From Kurthia huakuii LAM0618 (lineage in GTDB: Bacteria > Bacillota > Bacilli > Bacillales_A > Planococcaceae), in assembly GCF_000505545.1 (NCBI RefSeq), contig NZ_AYTB01000017.1:1-64000 (forward strand): DNA of 64,000 nt, read 5' to 3'. The translations under genes were made by a program, and so were the position numbers. Shown in pieces: positions 10,183-19,954 of the stretch; position 1 is the stretch's first letter; the number at the start of each line of letters is the position of its first letter. The notes under the pieces were generated by a model. The model was not told the DNA's origin. It made no database searches and was given only the letters and a program-made list of their open reading frames with translations.

Positions 10183-10713
10183 TTATTCGTAAATTTTATC
10201 GATCATAAAGTAGTTTTTCATACCCCATTTTGTAGCTACAATGGCACGCGTACCATCACTAGAGCGGTCAATGTAGGCATAAAAGCGCCCAGCTTTGTAT
10301 AAATTCGTTTTTGATTTACTAACGTATGTATCATAAGCTGGTTGATATGCAAGCGGCTTTAACTGTTTACGAATCGAGGCTTTTGTATATTTTGAATTGA
10401 AATTAGATTCAATTGCCTTTGTCGATTGGCTAAAGTAAATAAAATCACTTTTTTGGTGCTCATAATAATACGTATCATATTCCGTGCTATATCCCATAAA
10501 GCTTTCTGTTGTATACACTTCACCAGGTAATTTCTTATAAATTGTCCCGAATTTTGTACCAACTTTCCCAACTGTACCTGGTAATGTACCATTTTTTAAA
10601 TCAGTTGCAAATGACTTGGGAAATGATTTAGCATCTGCTTGAATTTTAGAAGGTCCAGCAAATAATACAATGAAGAGTCCAAAAATTAAAAGATAACGCA
10701 TCCATTTCATCAT
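10183..10713 (-). CDS. Secreted protein of unknown function
   Basis: I do not recognise this 176-residue protein. It has a clear signal peptide (MKWMRYLLIFGLFIVLFAG, cleavage likely after IQADA near residue 27). The mature part is basic and tyrosine-rich, with a cluster around YSTEYDTYYYEHQKSDFIYF, and has no cysteines. It ends in a region (GRFYAYIDRSSDGTRAIVATKWG) that reads like a beta-sheet. GGGG lies six bases before ATG 10713. It is downstream of, and co-directional with, the small gene at 10732, only 18 bases away, so the two may form one transcript. Confidence 0.7.
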   Translation of the reverse strand: MMKWMRYLLIFGLFIVLFAGPSKIQADAKSFPKSFATDLKNGTLPGTVGKVGTKFGTIYKKLPGEVYTTESFMGYSTEYDTYYYEHQKSDFIYFSQSTKAIESNFNSKYTKASIRKQLKPLAYQPAYDTYVSKSKTNLYKAGRFYAYIDRSSDGTRAIVATKWGMKNYFMIDKIYE

Positions 10714-10731
10714 GTAAATCCCCTTTTAAAA

Positions 10732-11061
10732 TTATTTTTTTGCAGTACTAAATAATGTTAAAATACCATCGCGCCATTCTCCAATTTGCTCCATTTCTTG
10801 ATGTTTTGGCTTTTGATAAAGTGGGCCGCTAAATTTATAATCGAGGCCTAAATAACGATAGTATCCATTATCTACATACTCAAAAATAGGCTTTTGTGAT
10901 GAAGTACCTTTATTAATACGGTTGTAGCAATAATCAGACGGAATAATGCTACTTTCTAATGTACCGTATTGTTCATTTACTATACGTTTAATTTCCGTGG
11001 CTGTTAGTAGTTGCCCTGTAAAAGGCGCACAGGCAGCGATAAGTTGTTCGTAAATCGTCAT
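10732..11061 (-). CDS. Small conserved-looking cytoplasmic protein
   Basis: The 109-residue product has no signal peptide or membrane segment and I cannot assign a function. The first 45 residues (TIYEQLIAACAPFTGQLLTA, then EIKRIVNEQYG) look like a small helical or winged-helix module. A segment with DYCYNRINKG and FEYVDNGYYRYLG follows, resembling a module I associate with N-termini of some nuclease-like proteins; this is a weak impression only. AAAGGAGA precedes ATG 11061 with good spacing. It is the first gene of a probable two-gene unit with the secreted protein. Confidence 0.65.
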   Translation of the reverse strand: MTIYEQLIAACAPFTGQLLTATEIKRIVNEQYGTLESSIIPSDYCYNRINKGTSSQKPIFEYVDNGYYRYLGLDYKFSGPLYQKPKHQEMEQIGEWRDGILTLFSTAKK

Positions 11062-11301
11062 GCAAAATCTCCTTTATGTTATAAGAAAATAGTTCTTATT
11101 TGTTATATTTTTAGTTAATTATAACTAAAAATATAAATAAAATCAATGATAAAACTTTTTCTTTCCGTTGCACGTCTATATAATCGAATACAAAAAAATG
11201 AATCGCAAAATAATGATTCGGCTTTTCTGTGCTAATTAACGGACAGTACGTGTTATTTTTTTTACTGAAAAGGGAAAGTGATGAAAAAAGGAGGGGTTTT
11301 G

Positions 11302-12180
11302 ATGCGAGCATTGATCATTGTGAATCCATCAGCAGGGAAGGAACAGGCCGTTCATTATAAAGCGCAATTAAAGCAGGAGCTATTAAAAAAATATGATGAT
11401 GTAGACGTTTGTGAAACGAAGCGCGAAGGCGATGCGACAACGTTTGCGCGCAACTGTGCAGCGACGACAGATTTAGTAGTTGCGATGGGTGGTGATGGCA
11501 CATTGAGTGAAGTCGTCAATGGCATTGCGCCGCTAGATAAGCGACCAGCTTTAGCATTTATTCCTCTAGGAACGGTTAATGAATTTGCGCGCGCACTAGG
11601 TATGTCACTTGAACCAACGAAAGTCATCGCTGACATTTTAACGTATATACCACGTCAAATTGATTTAGGCCATATTGGTGCGCACTACTTTACAAACAGT
11701 GTGACGATCGGCACGATTCCAAAGGCGATGCATGAAGTGCCATCGGATGCGAAGACGATGTTTGGCTCGTTTGCGTTTTTTATGAAGGGCGTGCAAACAC
11801 TCGCAAAAAACGAAAATTATCACTTTGAACTAACACTCGATGGAAAACGTTGGCAAGGCGAAGCGGCAATTGTTATGATTGGGCTAACAAGTTATATCGC
11901 TGGCTTGGAGCATTTTTTCCCAAATGCGAAACCAGATGATGGTCTGATGCATGTCATGATTGTGCCAGAGCTAGGCTTTAGTGAAGTGCTGAAAATGGCG
12001 CCTCATTTATGGAAAGGTAAGATTATGGAGTCGGAGCATGTCGAGATGTTTACGTGCCAAGAACTAACGGTTGACGCACAGGAAAAGCTTGTGACGAACG
12101 TTAACGGTGATAAAGGACCAGCATTGCCAGTCGAAATTGTCGTCAAACCACAATTTTTAACGGTACTCGCACCGCATTAA
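11302..12180 (+). CDS. Diacylglycerol/lipid kinase family protein
   Basis: A 292-residue protein of the DagK/YegS/BmrU family, which phosphorylates diacylglycerol or related lipids with ATP at the membrane. The catalytic-domain signatures are IVNPSAGK at the N-terminus, MGGDGTLSEVVNGI near residue 62 and PLGTVNEFARAL near 88. The late DGLMHVMIV segment belongs to the C-terminal beta-sandwich domain. I use ATG 11302, directly after GGAGGGG, not the upstream in-frame codons. The gene stands alone and ends at a terminator shared with the convergent amidase. The exact lipid substrate cannot be told. Confidence 0.85.
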   Translation: MRALIIVNPSAGKEQAVHYKAQLKQELLKKYDDVDVCETKREGDATTFARNCAATTDLVVAMGGDGTLSEVVNGIAPLDKRPALAFIPLGTVNEFARALGMSLEPTKVIADILTYIPRQIDLGHIGAHYFTNSVTIGTIPKAMHEVPSDAKTMFGSFAFFMKGVQTLAKNENYHFELTLDGKRWQGEAAIVMIGLTSYIAGLEHFFPNAKPDDGLMHVMIVPELGFSEVLKMAPHLWKGKIMESEHVEMFTCQELTVDAQEKLVTNVNGDKGPALPVEIVVKPQFLTVLAPH

Positions 12181-12187
12181 CAAAACA

Positions 12188-12216
12188 AAAAAACCGCACA
12201 TTTCGCGCGGTTTTCT
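12188..12216. terminator. Bidirectional terminator, lipid kinase / amidase
   Basis: AAAACCGC and GCGCGGTTTT form the stem around a short AT-rich loop, with A and T runs on the two sides. Confidence 0.78.
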
Positions 12217-12228
12217 TGTTTTTATCGA

Positions 12229-13095
12229 TTAGTCAAAGTAATTAATAACACCTTTAACAATACCTTGAGCTGCATATTTACGGTAGCTGTCTTTATCGAT
12301 TTTTTCCAGTTCACTTGGCGTTGACATATAGCCGTATTCAACAAGTGTACCGATGTATGGGTTTTCACGTAGTACGTGTAAGTTTTGGTAGCGGTAGCCT
12401 TCGTACGGTACCGTTGTTTTCGTTGATAGTACGCTCTTCATACCGCTATAAACTGATTTGGTAAATGCCTTTTCTTTACTCTTTGTATACAATGCTAAAT
12501 AACCTTTATCGGTTTTATTACCGGTTTTACTCGCATTGTGATGCAAGCTAATATAGGCATCGGGTTTTGTTTTTTTCGAGATATTCACGCGACCTGGAAG
12601 TGATAATGTTTTGTCACTAGAGCGTGTCATAATAACGTTGGCACCTTCATACTCTAGTTGTTTCTTTAATTCTTTTGCTGCTTTTAAGTTGACACTTTTT
12701 TCGCTTGTGTTGTAGTAATAAGCACCATCGTCTGAACCGCCATGACCTGCGTCTACAACGATTGTAAAGTTATCTAATGGGAATGTTGCTCCCTTTACAG
12801 CAACTTTACGAAGGTATTTCGTTGATACCCAACCTGTGTCGCCTTTATATGTAATTTTAGACCAACTACCTGATACTTTTGTGCGGGTAACGACTGTATT
12901 ATAGTTTAATTTACGGATTGTAGAATATTTTACACCCGGTCCTTTACGCATGTTCAATTTGTCTGTGTTTGGTGCAGTAACTTTCATTTTTACGCTCGCA
13001 GCATGCGCATTTGTTGTTGCGATGAATGTAAGCGCGGTAGCTGAGATTGTAAAGATTGAAAGAGCTGCAATTAATTTTAAAATAGTTTTTCGCAT
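12229..13095 (-). CDS. N-acetylmuramoyl-L-alanine amidase with SH3b domain
   Basis: The 288-residue secreted enzyme should cut the amide bond between MurNAc and the stem peptide. It has a signal peptide ending in NAHA near residue 32. One bacterial SH3 domain follows (residues about 37-98, with LNMRKGPGVKYSTIRKL and GDTGWVSTKYL). The zinc-dependent Amidase_3 domain has VDAGHGG near 114, SEKSVN, SLHHN and VEYGY, which supply the zinc ligands and catalytic Glu. GGAGGAA precedes ATG 13095. Probably an autolysin acting in cell separation or turnover. Confidence 0.92.
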   Translation of the reverse strand: MRKTILKLIAALSIFTISATALTFIATTNAHAASVKMKVTAPNTDKLNMRKGPGVKYSTIRKLNYNTVVTRTKVSGSWSKITYKGDTGWVSTKYLRKVAVKGATFPLDNFTIVVDAGHGGSDDGAYYYNTSEKSVNLKAAKELKKQLEYEGANVIMTRSSDKTLSLPGRVNISKKTKPDAYISLHHNASKTGNKTDKGYLALYTKSKEKAFTKSVYSGMKSVLSTKTTVPYEGYRYQNLHVLRENPYIGTLVEYGYMSTPSELEKIDKDSYRKYAAQGIVKGVINYFD

Positions 13096-13317
13096 GATGT
13101 TCCTCCTTAACTTGTTCTATCATAAGCGTTTTTTTAAAGAAACGCTCTTGATTTCATTATCTGTGACAAAATTGTATTATTTGTAATTTCGATGCAATAG
13201 ACAACATAGGTAAAAAGTTTGGAGCTGGCGTTTGACTAATGGAAAAATGTTTTTTAAACTTTGTAAGTATAAATCGAACTAAGGATTTGAGGAGTTTTTT
13301 TAGTAGGAGGATTTACA

Positions 13318-15240
13318 ATGCCACAACCTGTCAAAAAAAATCATCGGTACATAAGTGGGTTAGATGGATTACGCGCAATTTCCGTGTTAGCCGTTATTTT
13401 ATATCACCTCCATTTTCCATGGATTAATGGGGGCTATCTAGGCGTTACCGTATTCTTTGTCTTATCCGGGTATTTGATTACCGATTTATTAATTAATGAG
13501 TACCAAAAAACCGGTACAATCGATTTTAAAAGTTTCTGGGTGCGTCGTTTAAGACGGTTAATCCCTGCGCTGTTTGTGATGTTAATTTTAATTACCGTCT
13601 GGATTACATTGTTCCAACGGGATTATTTAGCTGGTTTACGCGGTGAAATTGGAGCCGCGTTTGTCTACATTAGCAACTGGTATTACGTTTGGCAAGAGCA
13701 TTCCTATTTCACGCAATTTGCACCGCCATCACCGCTACAACATATGTGGTCACTTGCCGTTGAAGAACAATTTTATATTATTTGGCCGATTGTGATGTTA
13801 ATCGCGTTAAAATTTGCGAAATCAACAGGGAAGCTCGCATTTCTTGTCATGCTGCTATCTGTTGTGTCAGCAGAATTAATGGCATTTATGTTTACACCAG
13901 GAACAGACCCGAGCCGCGTGTACTATGGTACCGATACGCGCGCCTTTTCATTACTAATTGGTGCAGCACTTGCGATTATCTGGCCGAGCCGCCGCCTGAA
14001 ACCGAATGTTACGCTTGAGATGAAGCGTGCGCTGAACATTACCGGTGGCGTTGCCTTTTTTATTATGATGTTATTTATTATTTTTATGCGAGAAGATGGC
14101 ACATTCCTTTATTATGGTGGAATGTATTTAGCATCAGCGGTCGTTGCCGTATTAATTGCGGTCATCGTACACCCTGCAAGCATCGTTGGTGATATTTTAA
14201 GTTGGAAACCGCTGCTGTGGGTTGGTGTGCGCTCGTATGGTATTTATATTTGGCATTTCCCAATTCTCGTCCTTCTCGGTTTAGGTGTCGATACCGGGGA
14301 TTTAAGCATCTGGCGTATTTTATTAGCGCTTGCCTTAACACTCGTATTGTCGGCGCTATCGTGGAAGTTCGTTGAGGATCCAATTCGTAAAGGTGAATGG
14401 AAAATATGGGCGAAGCATATGCATCCGCGCAATTGGTCATTTAATATTCGCCACTGGAAAATGCGTACGCGTGTGACGAATAGTTTGCTCGCGGTGTTAC
14501 TTGTTATTTTTACCGTAGGGTTGATGATTGAACCATCGCCAAAAGCGAGCGGTAATAAGGCGCTTGAGTTGCATTTGCAAGATCAACAACAAAATCTGCA
14601 AAAAGAAATGACGCCTGAAGAAAAAAAAGAGGCAGAACGCAAAGCGCGTGAAGAAGAGAAAAAAGCTGCACGAGAAGCTGCAAAACGTCAAAGTGAACAA
14701 GAGCGCAAAGAAGCCGCGAAGTTTAAAAAAGATGTTAAACAAGCAAAGGCAAAACTTGCAAACACGCCAATTACCGCAATTGGAGACTCCGTTATGTTGA
14801 GTGCTGCAACGAATCTTCAAAGTAATATGCCGAAGATGACCGTTGATGCGACAGTTGGGCGCCAAGTAAAAGATGCGATTGAGCTACTTGAAAAGATGAA
14901 TAAAAAAGAGACCATTGCCAATACCGTTGTGTTAGGACTTGGCTCCAACGGGACATTTACTGAAAAACAATTTAATGAAATTTATCAGATTTTAGGTAAG
15001 GACCGTCATATTTATTTAATTAATGTGCGTGTACCGCGCAGTTGGCAAGATAGCGTGAATGAGACGCTTGCCAATGTCGATAAAAAATATCGCAACGTTG
15101 CCGTAATTGATTGGTACGATAAATCCGCGAAGAAAAAAGACATTTTCTACGATGATAAAATTCATCCAAATGTAGAAGGTGGCAAATATTATGCGGGTTT
15201 AGTGACACTTGAAGTTGCCAAACAATTTACCGAAAAATAA
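13318..15240 (+). CDS. OatA-like peptidoglycan/polysaccharide O-acetyltransferase
   Basis: The 640-residue protein has an N-terminal Acyl_transf_3 membrane domain of about ten helices (residues 1-380; SGLDGLRAISVLAVILYHL and SLAVEEQFYIIWP). A charged coiled-coil linker follows at about 435-480. The extracytoplasmic SGNH domain carries the nucleophile motif AIGDSVM near 487 and the DKIHPN Asp-His pair near the end. This is the OatA layout: acetyl is carried across the membrane and transferred to MurNAc O-6, giving lysozyme resistance. The exact acceptor is inferred. TAGGAGG precedes ATG 13318. It stands alone, divergent from the amidase. Confidence 0.9.
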   Translation: MPQPVKKNHRYISGLDGLRAISVLAVILYHLHFPWINGGYLGVTVFFVLSGYLITDLLINEYQKTGTIDFKSFWVRRLRRLIPALFVMLILITVWITLFQRDYLAGLRGEIGAAFVYISNWYYVWQEHSYFTQFAPPSPLQHMWSLAVEEQFYIIWPIVMLIALKFAKSTGKLAFLVMLLSVVSAELMAFMFTPGTDPSRVYYGTDTRAFSLLIGAALAIIWPSRRLKPNVTLEMKRALNITGGVAFFIMMLFIIFMREDGTFLYYGGMYLASAVVAVLIAVIVHPASIVGDILSWKPLLWVGVRSYGIYIWHFPILVLLGLGVDTGDLSIWRILLALALTLVLSALSWKFVEDPIRKGEWKIWAKHMHPRNWSFNIRHWKMRTRVTNSLLAVLLVIFTVGLMIEPSPKASGNKALELHLQDQQQNLQKEMTPEEKKEAERKAREEEKKAAREAAKRQSEQERKEAAKFKKDVKQAKAKLANTPITAIGDSVMLSAATNLQSNMPKMTVDATVGRQVKDAIELLEKMNKKETIANTVVLGLGSNGTFTEKQFNEIYQILGKDRHIYLINVRVPRSWQDSVNETLANVDKKYRNVAVIDWYDKSAKKKDIFYDDKIHPNVEGGKYYAGLVTLEVAKQFTEK

Positions 15241-15241
15241 T

Positions 15242-15284
15242 AAAAGACCTTTCTCCACAAGCTAGTGGGGAAAGGTCTTTTTTT
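15242..15284. terminator. Bidirectional terminator, acyltransferase / antiporter
   Basis: AAAAGACCTTTCTCCAC pairs with GTGGGGAAAGGTCTTTT, a long stem with A and T tracts outside, between two convergent genes. Confidence 0.85.
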
Positions 15285-17310
15285 AATCAACATATTCGTA
15301 GAGCGACACACTTTCAATATAGTTGACGAAGCGGCGTAATTCTTTTTCTTGCTCGCGCGAAATTTTTCCTTCTTCGTACATATGATGAATTTCCCCGCGC
15401 TGCACTTCCATTACTTGCAAATGTAGTTCTTCACGAATTTCTTCTTCACGTGCCGAATCAACGGTTTCTACTTTGCGCAGCTTCTCATACGCTTTCTCAT
15501 ACTCATAAATGACGATAACATATAGCGGTCGTTTGCGTGGTTCGACGGTGTCGCGTTCCTCTTTTAAAAAATGGAGTGCCTTTAAATAACATTGGCGTCG
15601 AATGTCTTGACGCATTCGAATATACGAATAAAATTGCGTTTTATCAGTATCATTTTTACGCGTCATAATCCACATGCGCATGACTTGCCGCAGCGTAATA
15701 AAGAAGCTCATCAACATATTCGTTTCTTGCCGGTTTAAGCGATCTTCAATCGTTGATAACAAGTTCGTGTACAAGTCATCATCAAGTTGTTGTTCGTTGT
15801 ACAGTGCTTCGATATGTTTACGTTCGATTGTAATCGCACGTTCACGCAATTTGCTAAGCTCTTGTTTTTGCTTGTCAGATTGCTCCGCATTCGCTTCTAG
15901 TTGAAGTTGCCTAAACATTTGCTGCAACTCATCAATAAGTTCATATGTGATGCGACGATTTTCATCATTCATTGATGTGCGCAATGATTTTACAGATTTT
16001 AAAAGTACTTGCATCTTGGCACGATTGAATGAATATTGTCCTTGCGCAAGCTCAACACGTTCATCTTTATCCGTTAAAATGGGTAAGAAAATAGTTGCGG
16101 TAATGAGTGTAAAAAGAATCACTGCAGATGCTAAAAAAATGATAAGCGAACGTTCTGGAAATGGTTCCGTACCATCTTGAATAAAGTACGGTAACGATAA
16201 AATACCGGCCATTGTGACAGCACCACGTACGCCAACGAGGCTACTAATTAAGCTCGTTTTCAACGTTGGGTGAATTTGGCCACGCCCCAGACGAAATTGA
16301 AATAAAGCGAATGTGTATGACCAAATAAAACGGACCCCTAAGATGACAAAGCCGATTGCGACTGCATCAAAAATCAAAATCCAATTGTTCGTATGACGGT
16401 CTGATAACGAGTTGACCATGGAATCGGGAATGTTTAAGCCAAGTAATAAAAATACTAGCCCATTTAAAATAAACAGCACAATCGACCAGGTGTTTTCAGT
16501 TAGCATTTGTTCTTCGGCAAGCATCGGCTCTGTTTTTGCGTTCATTAATGAATGGACAATGCCGCCGATAACAACGGCGATAACACCAGATGCATGAAAT
16601 AAATCTTCGGCGATTAAGTAAATAATAAACGGCGACACAAGCTGAAATAGCGTATGGAACACCGTATCGCGAATACCCGAACGGCGTAGCCAAAAGCGGA
16701 TTTGACTAAGCACAATACTAACGGCTAGTCCGAGTATCGCCCCTAAAATAAACGTATAGGAAAATTCCAGTACGGCAGATTTTAATGAAAAATAACCGGA
16801 CACGGCAGCAGCGACTGCAAATTTGAATGCGACAAGTCCAGAAGCATCGTTAATTAACGATTCGCCGCGTACGACACTTAAAATACGTTCAGGAATTTGC
16901 CCGCGCTTAGCAATACCGTTGACAGCTACCGGGTCTGTTGGCGATAAAATGGCAGCGAGCGCAAAGGCAGCTGCATAGGGAATAGATGGGATGAGCCAAT
17001 GAATAAATAAGCCACCAAGAAGCGTCGTAATAATAACGAGCACAATCGCATTGCTTAAAATAAAGCCGCGCATATTCCACAACTCTTCACGCGGGAAATT
17101 ACGGCCGTCATTGTAAAGGAGTGGCGCGACGAATAGCAGTAAAAACCATTCAGATTCAAGTTGAATATTAAAGCTTGGGACTAAAATTGCTAAAATAATG
17201 CCAAAGCCAACTTGGACAAGTGCCATCGGAATAAACGGCAAATAATGCCCAAGTATGTTCGATAATAATAAGGACAGCATTAATAAAATAATTAAAATAA
17301 GTAAATTCAA
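15283..17310 (-). CDS. CPA1-family Na+(K+)/H+ antiporter
   Basis: About 675 residues. The first 420 form 12 or so membrane helices with the CPA1 motif set: FVAPLLYNDGRNFP, ALAAILSPTDPVAV and GESLINDASGLVAFK (the ion-binding Asp in NDASG), then VRGAVTMAGILSLP. A cytoplasmic tail of roughly 255 residues follows, rich in charged helices (ELIDELQQMFRQLQLEANAE), similar to NhaK/YvgP-type antiporters. A start at TTG 17310 fits the AAAGGAG better than ATG 17331, whose first codons contain that ribosome site. It exports Na+ or K+ in exchange for protons. Confidence 0.88.
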   Translation of the reverse strand: MNLLILIILLMLSLLLSNILGHYLPFIPMALVQVGFGIILAILVPSFNIQLESEWFLLLFVAPLLYNDGRNFPREELWNMRGFILSNAIVLVIITTLLGGLFIHWLIPSIPYAAAFALAAILSPTDPVAVNGIAKRGQIPERILSVVRGESLINDASGLVAFKFAVAAAVSGYFSLKSAVLEFSYTFILGAILGLAVSIVLSQIRFWLRRSGIRDTVFHTLFQLVSPFIIYLIAEDLFHASGVIAVVIGGIVHSLMNAKTEPMLAEEQMLTENTWSIVLFILNGLVFLLLGLNIPDSMVNSLSDRHTNNWILIFDAVAIGFVILGVRFIWSYTFALFQFRLGRGQIHPTLKTSLISSLVGVRGAVTMAGILSLPYFIQDGTEPFPERSLIIFLASAVILFTLITATIFLPILTDKDERVELAQGQYSFNRAKMQVLLKSVKSLRTSMNDENRRITYELIDELQQMFRQLQLEANAEQSDKQKQELSKLRERAITIERKHIEALYNEQQLDDDLYTNLLSTIEDRLNRQETNMLMSFFITLRQVMRMWIMTRKNDTDKTQFYSYIRMRQDIRRQCYLKALHFLKEERDTVEPRKRPLYVIVIYEYEKAYEKLRKVETVDSAREEEIREELHLQVMEVQRGEIHHMYEEGKISREQEKELRRFVNYIESVSLYEYVD

Positions 17311-17431
17311 TCGACTAGACGCTCCTTTCATTCAATTATGGACAATTCATGGAATTGGGTAAAACCGCTAGCGGTGCCATCTCGCAAACGAGTATACTAA
17401 AAGGCGAAGAACTTAAAGGAGGCCAAAACTC

Positions 17432-18832
17432 ATGGCTCAGTTTACGAAAACAATCGTCGTCGTTGGCGGCGGCATTACCGGATTATCAGCGATGCACTAC
17501 TTGACGCGAGACTTAAAACAGACTGATGTACGCTTTATTTTAGTAGAAAAAGAGGCCCAACTTGGCGGCAAAATGGCGACGCATTATGAGCAAGATTTTG
17601 TTATGGAACTTGGTGCAGACTCGATCGTTACGCGCCATAAAAGCGTCATGCCGTTAATTGAAGAGTTAGGACTACAACAGCGCGTTGTCTATAATGGCAC
17701 CGGCATCTCTTATATTTATACCCACAATGAGCTGCATGCTATCCCTATGAATAGTATGTACGGAATTCCGATGAATGAGGAAGCATTGCAACAAAGCACC
17801 CTTATTTCAGAAGCAGGGAAAAAGGCTGCGTTAAATGATTTAACATTGCCAAATGAACGCTTCACAAAAAAATCATCAATTGGTGAATTTCTCGAATATT
17901 TCTTTGGTGAAGAGCTTGTGAAAAAACAAATTGCACCGGTATTATCGGGCATTTATTCAGGAGATTTATATTCATTAACACTCGCATCGACCATTCCGTA
18001 TTTAATCGATTATAAAAATCAATATGGCAGTATTTTAAAAGGCTATGCGGCGAATAAAGAGAAGTTTATAAACCTATCTCATAATAAATTTTTATCGTTT
18101 GAAAATGGCTTGCGCGAGCTATTTGACCGCTTTGAAGAAGTGCTAAATAATGTGGAATTCTTAAAAAATACAGCGGTAACGTCGCTTGAAACAGTTGGCG
18201 ATAAAACAATCGTTCATCTCGACAATCATGACGCGATTGAAGCGGATCATGTCGTACTCGCAACGCCGCATAAGGTCGCACAGCACGCATTAAATGATGC
18301 GCGTTTAACGAAAGCATTTGATGCACTAAAAACGAGTTCGATTATTACGGTGTACTTAGGTTACGATGTGGGCAATGACGTGCTCCCAGCAGAAGGTACC
18401 GGTTTTATTGTAGCGAATAGTGATACCGTACAGTGTGACGCTTGCACGTGGACGAGTGCAAAATGGCCAAACACGTCAAAAAATGGCAAGCTACTTCTCC
18501 GCGTCTTTTATAAGAAAACCAACCCGAAGTTTGCGGAGCTGATCGATTTAAATGAACAGCAATTAGCAGCGATGGCGATGCGAGATGTTGCACAGTCTTT
18601 AAATATTGAAGCAGAACCAGTGACAATTAAAGTATCGAAATGGACGCAACAAATGCCTGTTTACAATTTGGAACATGCAGCCGCAGTGGAAAATTTAGAG
18701 CAGCACATGCATGATTATTATCCGGCGATTACGTTAGCAGGTTGTTCGTATTATGGCGTTGGGATTGGCCTTTGTATTGCGAACGGCAAAGAGGTGGCAT
18801 CGCGCATTGCATCGCAACTAACGATGGTTTAA
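17432..18832 (+). CDS. hemY: Protoporphyrinogen/coproporphyrinogen oxidase HemY (CgoX)
   Basis: A 466-residue FAD-dependent oxidase. The dinucleotide-binding VVVGGGITGLSAMHYL is at the N-terminus, followed by GGKMATHYEQDFVMELGADS, and the C-terminal GVGIGLCIANGKEVA closes the FAD site. In Firmicutes this enzyme converts coproporphyrinogen III to coproporphyrin III on the coproporphyrin-dependent haem route. GGAGG lies before ATG 17432. It stands apart from hemE and hemH, which are not in the window, and is followed by the sortase gene. Confidence 0.93.
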   Translation: MAQFTKTIVVVGGGITGLSAMHYLTRDLKQTDVRFILVEKEAQLGGKMATHYEQDFVMELGADSIVTRHKSVMPLIEELGLQQRVVYNGTGISYIYTHNELHAIPMNSMYGIPMNEEALQQSTLISEAGKKAALNDLTLPNERFTKKSSIGEFLEYFFGEELVKKQIAPVLSGIYSGDLYSLTLASTIPYLIDYKNQYGSILKGYAANKEKFINLSHNKFLSFENGLRELFDRFEEVLNNVEFLKNTAVTSLETVGDKTIVHLDNHDAIEADHVVLATPHKVAQHALNDARLTKAFDALKTSSIITVYLGYDVGNDVLPAEGTGFIVANSDTVQCDACTWTSAKWPNTSKNGKLLLRVFYKKTNPKFAELIDLNEQQLAAMAMRDVAQSLNIEAEPVTIKVSKWTQQMPVYNLEHAAAVENLEQHMHDYYPAITLAGCSYYGVGIGLCIANGKEVASRIASQLTMV

Positions 18833-18889
18833 TTCATGCTAAAAAAGGTATAACATGATAACGAAGTTTAGATGAAAGGAAGTAACGCG

Positions 18890-19600
18890 ATGGCAGAGAA
18901 GACGTCGAAAAAAGGCGGTAATAAATGGCTGACGACAATCGGTATTTTATTATTAGTCGCGGGGTTGATTCTCGTGTTCAATAAACCGATTATGGGCTTT
19001 GTTGTCAATCAGATGACCGATTCGACATTACAGCATAAGGCAGGTAATAATTACGATGATAGTATCGCGGTAGCGAAAGAGTCTAGTGATGTAACATTTG
19101 ATTTTGAGCAAGTAAAGGACATTAGCCTCGGTGAAGTATTGAAGGCGCAAATGGATTCAAAAAAACCCGATTCAATCGGTATGGTGAGTGTACCGGATGT
19201 TAATATGCAACTACCGATTTTATATGGTATTTCAAACAAAAACTTAGCAATTGGTGCCGGTACAATGAAAGAAGATATGCCGATGGGGACGGGCAATTAT
19301 GCGCTCGCAGGGCACAATGTACGCAATGAACGTTCATTATTTAGTCCGCTAACACTTGCGAAAACGGGCATGAAAGCATATGTGACCGATTATGAAAAAG
19401 TGTATATTTATGAAATTGATAAAGTTTATAATGTCGAGGCAACGGCAGTAGAAGTCATTAATGACCAGCCGAATAAAAAAGAGCTGACACTTGTGACCTG
19501 TAGCTTTAATGGCTCGAAACGTCAAATTACACATGCGAAATTTGTACGTGCTATTAATATTGATGAAGCGCCAAAAGAAGCATTTCATGAAGAAAAATAA
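18890..19600 (+). CDS. Class A-like sortase
   Basis: The 236-residue protein has one N-terminal membrane helix (TTIGILLLVAGLILVFNKPI) and an external sortase domain. The catalytic His lies in ALAGHN near residue 142, Cys in LTLVTC near 203 and Arg shortly after in GSKRQI. Sortases cleave sorting signals such as LPXTG and attach proteins to peptidoglycan. ATG 18890 follows AAGGAAG with good spacing; an in-frame ATG 18872 lies inside that ribosome site. No LPXTG substrate is adjacent, which fits a housekeeping enzyme. Confidence 0.9.
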   Translation: MAEKTSKKGGNKWLTTIGILLLVAGLILVFNKPIMGFVVNQMTDSTLQHKAGNNYDDSIAVAKESSDVTFDFEQVKDISLGEVLKAQMDSKKPDSIGMVSVPDVNMQLPILYGISNKNLAIGAGTMKEDMPMGTGNYALAGHNVRNERSLFSPLTLAKTGMKAYVTDYEKVYIYEIDKVYNVEATAVEVINDQPNKKELTLVTCSFNGSKRQITHAKFVRAINIDEAPKEAFHEEK

Positions 19601-19605
19601 AAACA

Positions 19606-19638
19606 GAGAAATCATCGCACAAGGTGATTTCTTTTTTT
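19606..19638 (+). terminator. Terminator after the sortase gene
   Basis: GAGAAATCATCGC and GGTGATTTCT form an imperfect stem followed by a run of seven T. Confidence 0.75.
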
Positions 19639-19767
19639 GGTTAAATTTAGTTCTTTGTTACATTGTTTGTCTATTTTTGCATGAAAATCATGAAAAAAAG
19701 ACAGAACTATTGACGTTCTTTCACGTTAGCGGTATCATTCATGTAATATTCTAAAAATTAAATCAAT

Positions 19768-19918
19768 TTCTTATCAAGAGAAGCGGAGGGACTGGCCCGA
19801 TGAAGCTTCAGCAACCAGCCGAAAGGTCAGGTGCTAATTCCAGAAGGTAGCGACCTTAAAAGATAAGAAGGACTATGCACATATCCCTTCTTATTCTGAC
19901 GATTAAGAGGGGTTTTTT
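19768..19918 (+). promoter_or_regulatory. SAM-I (S-box) riboswitch with terminator
   Basis: The conserved S-box core is visible: AGAGAAGCGGAGGGACTGGC, CCGATGAAGC, CAGCAACC and GGTGCTAATTCC. Stem P1 is CTTATC (19770-19775) with GATAAG (19862-19867). The 3' side of P1 can pair on (ATAAGAAGG 19863-19871 with CCTTCTTAT 19886-19894) as antiterminator. Alternatively CCCTTCTTA pairs with TAAGAGGG (19904-19911) before a T run as terminator. High S-adenosylmethionine should stop transcription of the two downstream methionine genes. Confidence 0.96.
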
Positions 19919-19954
19919 ATTGGGGAGATTGATAAATAGAAGGGAAGTTCATAG

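Noticed and set aside
10020-10208. A 62-codon frame after groEL
   Set aside because: It begins inside the repeat element, has no ribosome site and runs through the terminator of the convergent gene.
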